Shown one piece after another: positions 51,406 through 64,000 of a stretch of 64,000 bases of DNA. Position 1 is the stretch's first letter. The number at the start of each line of letters is the position of its first letter. The translations under genes were made by a program, and so were the position numbers. The notes beneath the pieces are model-generated. The model had not been told where the DNA came from and searched no databases. It was given only the letters and a program-made list of their open reading frames with translations. Source of the stretch: Sorex araneus (lineage: Eukaryota; Chordata; Mammalia; Eulipotyphla; Soricidae); contig NC_073306.1 of the NCBI RefSeq assembly GCF_027595985.1, positions 85,609,599 through 85,673,598 of the forward strand, in the 5' to 3' direction.

Positions 51406-51665
51406 TGGGCTAAAGGACTCTGCGGTGGATAGAGCCAGAAGGTTGAAGTGTGCTTGCCGAGCTGATCCAGACTGGCTATATCAAAGCTTCCACTGGCCAG
51501 AACTATCTAGAAAACTGTTCACCAGCCCTTCCTTAAGGCCAGTGTTTCCAGACCTTCATTGACAACATTATTTTTCCGTGGTAGCACTTTTTTCTGGACT
51601 TGAGTTCAGACGTTTTTCTCAATGATGTCAATTATATTGTTATAATTCTTTTATTTAAAAGTTCT
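51406..51665 (+). other. C1orf43: C1orf43 3'UTR
   Basis: Unique sequence from the stop to an AT-rich end. No AATAAA or ATTAAA is seen before the SINE-like DNA at 51672, so the poly(A) signal is probably a variant near 51640-51660. The next AATAAA is at 52322. Confidence 0.6.
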
Positions 51666-51671
51666 TATCTG

Positions 51672-51965
51672 AATGTAGCTCAGTGGTATCATGTGTGCCT
51701 CTCATGCATGAGACCCTGGATTTCATCCCTGACACCACACACTGAGCATCACTGAATGTGGATTCCAGGCAGCAGATTGAAGCATCTCGGGAAATTGCCC
51801 CAGACCCCACCCCAGCACTGTATGGCCTCTACTTGAAATAGCGCTTAGTGCTGGGAGTGCGCTTTGCATGCAGTAGGCCCAGGTTCCATCCCTACCACCA
51901 CATGGTCCTTCAAGCATCACCAAAAACAACCCCCAGGCATTGGGCCAGGACTAGCCTCTAAGTCA
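51672..51965 (+). repeat. tRNA-Ala-like SINE head and an older SINE
   Basis: GAATGTAGCTCAGTGGTATC at about 51673 resembles a tRNA-Ala A box, followed by CATGCATGAGACCCTGG. A second, older head lies at about 51843-51960. Neither folds as an intact tRNA. Confidence 0.6.
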
Positions 51966-52565
51966 CATTGCATTTTCTAGACAATCCCAAAAGTGAGTGT
52001 AAGCCTGGGGGGGGGGGGCTTATTCTCTTCTGTAACTACCCCTTTGTACACAGTCAAATGGGAAGTTTGGATTTAGGGAAGGCACTGACTAGGAGGTCAG
52101 GTGAGGTCATGGGTGGTGTGTGGAACAACTTAGCTGGTGCTTTAGCTAAACTGAGGTGTGTTGGAACCTTAAAGCTTTAATGTGTGAGGGCCTGCACACC
52201 GCCTTCCATTCTTCATAAATGTTTTAAAGGACTAATCCGATTCCCTTATATATTGGGGATGCTAAAGGACAGTGAGAGGATGATCAGATCTTTGCACTCA
52301 TCTCAACTTTATAAATTATTTAATAAAATAGCTAAAGAAACCAGGATTCCTTTACAGTTGTCTTTTAATAAGGTTTGTTCAGTGTAGTTATGTGTTCTCT
52401 GTGCTTGAATAACGGTAGAACAGGATGACATAACATCCAAAGAAGTGACTGGACCATAAATATCCTGGACCCCGAGCCATAGTGGATAATCCTAGCACTA
52501 TCAACAAAAGAAATGCCAAACTGGGGACTTAGACTGGGACAGTCATTAACAGAACCCTGAAGAAT
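51966..52565. other. Unique intergenic DNA upstream of CFAP141
   Basis: G run at 52009-52018. AATAAA at 52322-52327. No repeat or ORF of note. Confidence 0.45.
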
Positions 52566-52718
52566 CAGGTCTCTGGGCAACAGGCCAGATGACCAATCAT
52601 GTCCTAGGCCTGGGGTTATTGTCCAAGGTAAATGTCTCTATGACTACCAAAACCTTGACGACTAAAGTAAACAGAAGATCCTGCTCAGACCAAGATCTTA
52701 TCAAACAAGTCCGAAGAC
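52566..52718 (+). promoter_or_regulatory. CFAP141: CFAP141 proximal promoter with candidate RFX X-box
   Basis: GTCTCTGGGCAAC at 52569-52581 fits an RFX X-box (right half GGCAAC exact, left half one mismatch). A CCAAT lies at 52593-52597. They are about 150 and 122 bp upstream of the ATG. RFX control is common for ciliary genes; function here is inferred. Confidence 0.45.
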
Positions 52719-57708
<4,990 letters not shown>

Positions 57709-58005
57709 TGAACCCCAACACACACCAAACCTGCCAAGCTCACCTCCAGAGCCCGACCACTTCGAGCCTCCTTCCTCAAAACTCCTGGATCTGTCTAGCC
57801 TCTGCTCTTACTCCACTTCTCACTCTCACATCAACCCCTGTTGCTCCGGAAAGCAAGTTGTGGAACAATGGTAAAGACACGAGTGACGCCTTGTGGCCAG
57901 AATGAGAGACACCGATGATGTCAGAAAGGGGAGGGAAGGTGGCGAGGTGGAAAATGTTACTTAGAGGATGCTGATTTAATAAATAAAGTTAGCTTCTAAA
58001 GGTGC
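57709..58005 (+). other. CFAP141: CFAP141 3'UTR with overlapping AATAAA signals
   Basis: AATAAATAAA at 57978-57987 followed by a GT-poor AT-rich stretch. Cleavage expected near 58000. Confidence 0.75.
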
Positions 58006-58025
58006 AAAATTAGACCATCTGGTTT

Positions 58026-58690
58026 AATTTTTTAATGCAAAACAGATTTATTCACATGCACAATGATGAGATGAGGTTAGGATATTGGGTAATAAAAGTA
58101 ATCCAATAGAGAAGCTCAAAATTCTTCATTCAACTTTGAGACCTTGTACAAAGGAAAGACTTGTATTTTATTCAGACATTCAGAGTCTTCCCGAGAGTGT
58201 TTAATAGGCTTTTCAGCAGAGCCTTGCTGCTGATACTTCTGCCTCCTCCAAATGATAAGAGACTTGATGATCCAGATAGTTTAGTTTCTTCATCTGCTTA
58301 GCCAAGAACATTTCCAGGAATTTTATGACACCGGTTTTGTCATTCCTCTAAGTCTTCCTCTAAGCATTCCTCTAAGTGTCGAGGTCTTTCAAAAGCGAGT
58401 CTAACTTTGTCTCCTACTCCAGAGCTGTCTAGAGCTTCTGAGCCACTTCCCCACAGCCTCTCAGCCACTAGAATGGAGCTCCATGAATTTTAGGTATTTT
58501 AGAAACTGCCTTGCATATGCCTTCTTCACCTCAACTTGGTCTTCAAAGAATGGAATAAAATGAGGCACATTTGTATCATGAGTGTAACAAAAGGCTATTG
58601 ATAAATAGACATCACTGATACTCAGCTTCAAAGATGCTCTAAGAGAGCAAATCTGCACTCCTCAGATGCCTTGTCAGTTTTAGGCAAAAA
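58026..58690 (-). pseudogene. Ferritin-like processed pseudogene, antisense
   Basis: Minus-strand translation gives VYLSIAFCYTHDTNVPHFIP and FLKYLK, resembling the ferritin heavy-chain stretch around VYLSM..YFDRDDVAL. Further on, after stops and frame changes, come FLEMFLAKQMKKLNYLDHQV (compare the CDFLE..FL.E.VK.IK..GDH motif) and LLKSLLNTLGKTL near the C-terminal end. There are no introns. An AATAAA lies on the same strand at 58047-58052 with an A-rich end at about 58026-58034. Several stops and frameshifts and poor metal-ligand conservation make it non-functional. A diverged heavy-chain-like or testis-type parent is possible. The 5' end is lost near the SINE at 58701. Confidence 0.6.
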
Positions 58691-58700
58691 CCTACCTGGG

Positions 58701-58882
58701 GGGGCTGGAGCAATAGCACAAAGGGTAGGACGTTTGCCTTGCATGCATCCTACCCAGGTTTGATTCCCAGCATCCCATATGATCCCCTGAGCATCACCAG
58801 GAGTAATTCCTGAGTGCAGAGCCAAGAATAACCCTTGTGCATTGTCAGGTGTGACCCAAAAAGCAAAGAAAAAAAAAACAAA
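58701..58882 (+). mobile_element. tRNA SINE, full length
   Basis: Imperfect flanking repeat ACCTACCTGG / ACCCACCTGG. Confidence 0.9.
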
Positions 58883-58982
58883 AAAACCCACCTGGTTAAT
58901 TCAGCCCTAACTGGATTCCTTTGGGAAACACTTGTTTTCAACTGCCATCATCTTAATATACCTTCCTCATCTGTAATCTTTT

Positions 58983-59143
58983 GTTTTAGGACCATATCCA
59001 GCAATGCTCAGGACTCACTCCTAGTTCTGGGCTCAGGGATCATTCCTGGCAGAACTTGGGAATTATATGGAATACAGGGGATGGAACTCAGGTTTACTGT
59101 GTTCAAGACAAGCACCCTACCTGCTGTAGTATCTCTAGCCCCT
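58983..59143 (-). repeat. Diverged minus-strand SINE
   Basis: TTTTAGGACCATATCCAGCA to GTATCTCTAGCCCC. Confidence 0.72.
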
Positions 59144-59227
59144 CAATCCATAACCTTTTTTAATAATGTAGGAGTGCTGTTATTTGTTCAGCCATTGATT
59201 AAGCTGATTAAATTGGGCATGAACTCC

Positions 59228-60850
59228 ACGTTACTTTATTTTATTGTATCACCGTGAGATAGTTACAAAGCTTTCATGTTTGAGATTCAGCCGTACGATG
59301 ATGGAACACCTATCCTTCCACCAGTGCACATTTTCCACCACCAATATCCCCAGCACCACCACTGCCCCACACACAAACACACCCCAGTCCTCACCCTGCC
59401 TCAGTGGCAGACAATTTCCCCAATACTCTCTAATTTTGGGCATTATGGGGTTTTTTGTTGTTGTTTATTTTTTTGGGGTTTTTCTGTTGTTATTTTGCTT
59501 TTTGGGTCACACCCAGCGATGCAAAGGGGTTACTCCTGGCTCATGCATTCAGGAATTACTCCTGGCGGTGCCCAGGGGACCATATGGGATGCTGGGAACC
59601 GAACCTGAGTTGGCCACGTGCAAGGCAAATGCCCTACCCACTGTGCTATTGCTCCGGTCCCTGGGCATTATGTTTTGCTCAAATTTTCCCACCACCATTC
59701 AAGCCTACCTGCCAGGGGCAGATGCTAGATAATTTATTTTCTATTGCTCATTTTGAATATCATAAGAACTTGCATGGCCGTGATTGTAAATGTAAATTTC
59801 TAGATTGTAAATGCTTGGGTTCCAGAGACATCTCTGTATGGCACTAATCCATTTTTGGATTCAGTTGGGAGGCTGGGTCAGGGCTGTTGGTGCACTGACA
59901 AATTGTGGGTGTAACAGCCAGTCTTCTGGGTGGGTGGGACCCGGGAGGGACCTCCTACTGCCGCCATGCAGCCTGGAGATTTAGTCCTGGTACCTGAATA
60001 TGAGGGCCTTACTTGTGGAAGCTCTTGGTCACCAGGATTCCATCTGGAGTAGGCGCAGAGACTTCACCTTCTCCATCTGGGGTGCCCTGGTGATATTGGC
60101 TCGGTATGGGGCCCAGAGAGATCTCTGGTGCTTTAGTGTCTTCTGGGACTTGCCTCTATGTCTCTGGGCCAAGGCTGTTGCTGCGCTAAGATCCACATTA
60201 CAAAATTTTCAGCAGATTATATCTTAATGAGGTCTATCCTGAGATGGTGGAGTCAGACTGGGGGTATGGCAGCAATTTTGGATTGTGGAAGCAAGTGGCT
60301 GCCGGGGACTCTGCTTGGGTGGACATGGCCAACCCACAACCTCCAATTTACTTTGGTCTGTTCAGCCATGCATGGGTTTGAGCTTAGCTGCAGCTTTTGA
60401 TCTCTTTTGAGATTTATTTATGGATCTCTGAGGCAAGGTCAGTAGTAGAGCTTACAGGTTGGTGCTGGAGTTGGTTTGTGGGGGTGACTGCCAGTGGTTC
60501 CATGTGTATTGGGAAGTGGGGGGAGGTAGCCCATCCCAACTCTGAGAAAGCCTGGAGATTTCCATCACAAAACCTGCATATCAGAATTTTAAGCAGATTA
60601 TATCTTGGTGAGGTCCATCCTGAGATGGTGGAGTCAGGCAGTGATTTTGGTTTGTGGAAGCAAGTGGCTGCTGGGGGCTCTGCTTGGGCAGGCCACCAGA
60701 CCAACCCGCACCCACTCTGATTTACCCTTCTGTTCAGCCATGCACAGGTCCAAAATTAACTCTGGCTTTTAATCTCTTTCAAGGCTTATCTATGAGTCTC
60801 TAAAATAAAGCCAATAAATGAGCTAGTATAGCTGAGCTGGAGGTGGTTTA
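59228..60850 (-). mobile_element. LINE-type 3' region with ~381-bp tandem units, SINE inserted
   Basis: Opposite orientation to the element at 4450. The 3' end is at 59228-59450 (AATAAA-like start on the minus strand, GGTGGAAAATGTGCACTGG). Two tandem units are marked by AGCAGATTATATCTT at 60211 and 60592 (period 381). The SINE at 59498 interrupts it with duplication TGGGCATTATG. No reverse-transcriptase ORF is visible. Confidence 0.65.
59498..59662 (-). mobile_element. tRNA SINE nested in the LINE 3' region
   Basis: Full head and B box. The T tract is broken by G residues. Confidence 0.92.
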
Positions 60851-61470
60851 TAGGTGTGGTTCCCACATACCTAACTTTTGGTTGTTTAATTTCTTGGTAA
60901 ACTTGGTCCCAAGTTGTTGGGGTCTGGCCAAAGGCACAGTGGCAATTTTGGTGTACTGGGAGGCCTGCCAGCTGCTGTGAGACCTCAGACAAGTCTCTCT
61001 CTTGAGGCCTAAATTCCTCTCTACAAAATGATTTCTCTCCCTTATGAGATATCGAAGAACTAGTCTGTGTATCTTTACATATGGGAGGCTGAGATTTGCT
61101 CCCCAGCACCACCTGGTACAACCCCCGAGCATTGCACCAAGAGAAGCCCCTGAGTCCACAGAGTGTGGCCCAAAAACAGAGAAAGAGGTTTTCAAGCCCA
61201 GAAAGAGGTGAAAGGCCTGAGCCAACCCCAAGAGGCCAGGAAGTTAACACAAGTGTAAAGAAACATGTTTCTGTTTGGCTCTGGGGCCACATGGGGTGCC
61301 CGGAATGGATCCTAAGTGAGCCATGTGCGAGGCAAGTGCCCTGCCACTGTGCTACCTCTCTCATCCTTTAATGAGTATTTTTCATCTGAACTGACAAAGA
61401 TGCTCAGTTCTCTCCATGCACCACCATCAGCATGGAGACATATTTGGGGTCACAGGTTTGAAGTCAAATC
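60851..61470. other. Intergenic, mixed
   Basis: A SINE body relic at about 61075-61190 (+) and a minus-strand relic at about 61270-61365; otherwise unique. Confidence 0.45.
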
Positions 61471-61750
61471 TGGTTTGACTTTTTTTTTTTTTTTTTTTTT
61501 TGCTTTTTGGGTCACACCTGGCGATGCACGGGGGTTACTCTTGGCTCTGCACTCAGAAATTACTCCTGGTGGTGCTCAGGGGGCCATATGGGATGCTGGG
61601 AATCGAACCCGGGTCGGCCGCATGCAAGGCAAATGCCCTACCCGCTATACTATCGCTCCAGCCCCCTAAATCAGGCTTGACTTAAACACTTCTCTGGGCT
61701 TCCATTTTCCATCGTGAAAACAAGGACAATAATACCCATCTCTTAGAATT
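61455..61750 (+). repeat. MIR element split by a young SINE
   Basis: 61675-61750 (CTCTGGGCTTCCATTTTCCA, ACAATAATACCCATCTC) follows the MIR consensus; its left part is separated by the SINE at 61478. Confidence 0.7.
61478..61666 (-). mobile_element. tRNA SINE, near consensus, 24-T tract
   Basis: Target duplication AAATCTGGTTTGACTT / AAATCAGGCTTGACTT. Long pure T tract. Confidence 0.94.
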
Positions 61751-61751
61751 A

Positions 61752-62200
61752 TGGTTTGTTTGTTTCTTGGTCCACACACTGGTGCTCAGGGCTTATTTCT
61801 AGCTCTGTGCTCAGGGGTCACTCCTGGTAGGGATAGGGGATCCCTATGCAGTGCTGAGGATCGAACCCGAGCCACCCCAAATCAGGACCAATGCCTTAAC
61901 ACCAGTTTCTCTCACTGGACTTGTAAGAAGTAAAACCCCATGTTTAGAGAGCAAACCCAGTGCTCAGGAGACTTCCTCATGGCCCAGGCCTTTCGCAATC
62001 CCCTGTTGTCCCTTCGGCTGCTTCCCTTACGAAACCCTAGTGCCACTTGACATCCATACCTGTCCGTCACTCTGCCCTTTCTCTTCATTCCTCCTCCAGC
62101 CCACACACTCTCCTTACTCAACAGTTCTTCTGAGGGTTTCACCAAAAGAGACCTGGCGCTCACAGGCAGGAGGCGGGTGCTGGATAAGACAAAGACAAGG
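61752..62200. other. Old SINE relic and unique DNA
   Basis: 61752-61880 minus-strand relic. 61890-62200 is a C/T-rich unique stretch. Confidence 0.5.
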
Positions 62201-62373
62201 GGGGCTGGAGCGATAGCACAGCAGGTAGGGCATTTGCCTTGCACACGGCCGACCCGGGTTCGATTCCCAGCATCCCATATGGTCCTCTGAGCACCGCCAG
62301 GAGTAATTCCTGACTGCAAAGCCAGGAGTAACCCCTTTGCATTGCTGGGTGTGACCCAAAAAGCAAAAAAATA
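62201..62373 (+). mobile_element. tRNA SINE, full length
   Basis: Imperfect flanking repeat AGACAAAGACA / AGACATAGACA. Confidence 0.92.
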
Positions 62374-62439
62374 AAAAAAGAGACATAGACAGGGATCATA
62401 AGCTTTGGAAGCCCTGGAACCAGGTGCTTGGCATAGATT

Positions 62440-62640
62440 TGGCCCCCATACCTGGCGATTCTTCCATTCCCCTAATGGTCTGACAGCTACACATGGCTGT
62501 GTTCAGGGCTTATTCTAAGATCTGCTCAGGAATCCTGCCTGACAAGGCTCAGGGCACCTTGTAGGGTGCTGGGGGTCGAACCTTGATGGGCCACACACAG
62601 GGCAAGTGCCTTCCCCACTAAACTTTCTCTCTGGCTTCAG
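62440..62640 (-). repeat. Old SINE relic
   Basis: Reads GGGCTTATTCTAAGATCTGC to CTTTCTCTCTGGCTTC. Confidence 0.55.
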
Positions 62641-62654
62641 AAGAACAGATTTTG

Positions 62655-62755
62655 ATGCGGGGTAGATCTGAGTTTGAGTCCAGACTCTCACCTACTGGCT
62701 GTGTGACCCTGGACAAGTTGCTGTAACTTTCTGAGCCTTTCTGCCTTCTCTGCAG
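62655..62755 (+). repeat. MIR element
   Basis: GAGTTTGAGTCCAGACTCTC and CTACTGGCTGTGTGACCCTG followed by ACAAGTTGCTGTAACTTTCT track the MIR core closely. Confidence 0.85.
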
Positions 62756-62954
62756 AGGGGCTGCTGAGCAGACTCAGCAGAACGCGGACAGGGGTGGCAT
62801 GGATCGTCCCATAATGGAAGCCCATCCTGATGATTTTCTGCCCGGAGCCTCTTTTAGTTCCTCTCCCCTGACCTGTCTGCTCTCCATCTTCTGCCACTCC
62901 TCACTCCATTTATTCTACTCCCCCTCCATTTGTGTGGACCTGCAGATATCCTCT

Positions 62955-63300
62955 TTTTTATTTTTAATTGAATCACTTTGACATACAGTTACAAAGCTTT
63001 CATGATTGCGTTTCATACAGTGATCGAACACCCATCCCTCCAGGGCACATTTTCCACCACCAATGTTCCCAGTATCCCCTCCCCCCACCCTCACCCTATC
63101 CCACCCCTGCCTCTGTGGCAGGCACCTTCTTTCTTACTCTCTACTTTGGGGCATCATGGTTTGCAGTACAGACACTGAGAGACCATCACATTTGGTCCTT
63201 TATCTACTTTCAGCACACATCTCCCGTTCTGAGTGACCCCTCCAACCAACATTGACTTAGCGGCCCCTTTTCTATGATACCATCTGTCTTGATCCCCGAC
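62955..63300 (-). mobile_element. LINE-type 3' end, third copy
   Basis: Matches the 3' ends at 5310-5560 and 59228-59450 (ACAGTTACAAAGCTTTCATG, CACATTTTCCACCACCAATG). No tandem units present; 5'-truncated. Confidence 0.65.
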
Positions 63301-64000
63301 CTTGTTTTCTCTCCCCAGGGCTTGTGAGTGCCAGGCTGGCTCTAATATGGGCAGATTGGCCCCCTCCCGAGCCTGTTTCTCTGACCTTCTCTGCTGCCCT
63401 GTCTGTTCTCATCACATCAACAGAGTGATTCAGTCCATTCCCTCAGCTGCTCTGCCTCCAAGCCACCCCACTGCCCCATTCAGCAGGGCTTTCTCTCATT
63501 TGAAATGGCTGCGGGGAGGTACATCCTAGAGAGCTCTTCTCAAAGGCGCTCTGATGTTTCTGCCAAGGGATGCCAGCTTTCTCCTAACAGAGCTGCTTGG
63601 CCTGACTACAACAGGCCTGTTTCGCTAGGGCCACCACCACAAAGCCAAGGACCTTCCAGTTCCTTCTAATCCCTCTGCTGGCCCCTCCCCTCCAGTATAC
63701 CCAGGTTTCCCAAGAGGAGAACTGAAACTCAGGGGTTAGAAGGGCAAGAAAGCAAAAACGAGGGTTGGAGAGAGAAGCCAGCAAAAAGATGCTTGCCTTG
63801 CAAAGAGATAGCCAACCTGGTTTAATTCCCGTCCTCCCCTTCCTTCCCCCAGATCCCATAGGGTCCCCAAGCCCTTCCAGGAATGATCCTAAACACAGAG
63901 CCAGGAATGAGCCCCAAGTACCACCAGGTGTGGCCCCTCCAAACAGGAAAAAGAAAAGAGAATTGCAGCGGGGCCTGCCTCATGGACTGTACACCAGTTT
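63301..64000. other. Right-edge intergenic DNA
   Basis: 63300-63740 is unique C/T-rich DNA. 63760-63945 is a diverged plus-strand SINE. No TPM3 exon recognised, although that gene is expected further right from synteny. Confidence 0.5.

Noticed and set aside
59228-60850. Endogenous retrovirus LTR
   Set aside because: The ends lack TG...CA termini and a primer-binding site, and the shared 3' ends with A-rich termini fit a LINE better.
60786-61364. 192-codon minus-strand ORF as a gene
   Set aside because: It spans SINE relics and LINE-derived sequence, with low-complexity repeat peptides and no recognisable domain.
63301-64000. First exon of TPM3
   Set aside because: Expected nearby from synteny, but no tropomyosin N-terminal coding sequence or CpG-rich promoter is seen before the edge.

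Overview
The window is mammalian nuclear DNA, most probably from a shrew (Soricidae, Sorex-like). The species call rests on dozens of copies, in both orientations, of one tRNA-derived SINE. It has a head like GGGGCTGGAGCGATAGCAC, a B box GGTTCGATTCC and an A-rich tail, and I associate it with the shrew lineage. Genes have short exons with GT-AG splice sites, and there is one CpG island.

Three genes are identified by translating exons and checking splice phase across every junction. UBAP2L is on the minus strand: 20 coding exons from position 37990 down to the left edge, about 827 codons, with the 3' part beyond position 1. C1orf43 (NICE-3) is on the plus strand, complete at 42594-51405: 7 coding exons, 253 residues. 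CFAP141 (C1orf189) is on the plus strand, complete at 52719-57708: 4 coding exons, 100 residues. The order matches my memory of human 1q21.3 (TPM3, CFAP141, C1orf43, UBAP2L, HAX1). I found no TPM3 exon before the right edge.

Layout: 1-42060 is UBAP2L exons and SINE-rich introns. 40560-42960 is a CpG island holding a divergent promoter for UBAP2L and C1orf43. 42594-51660 is C1orf43. 52500-58000 is CFAP141 with its own CpG-poor promoter. 58020-58690 is a decayed antisense ferritin-like retropseudogene. 58700-64000 is intergenic: LINE 3' ends, SINEs and ancient MIR fragments.

The genes are not a pathway. UBAP2L is an RNA-binding stress-granule factor, C1orf43 a membrane-anchored housekeeping protein, and CFAP141 an inner protein of ciliary doublet microtubules. 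I see no CRISPR array, operon, phage or defence-like system. Most open reading frames are SINE or CpG-island artefacts. The unusual items are repeat biology (a poly(A)-only insertion, a probable SINE dimer remnant, a chimeric SINE, LINE ends with ~0.39 kb tandem units), one GC-AG intron, the E-box-rich divergent promoter and the ferritin-like relic.
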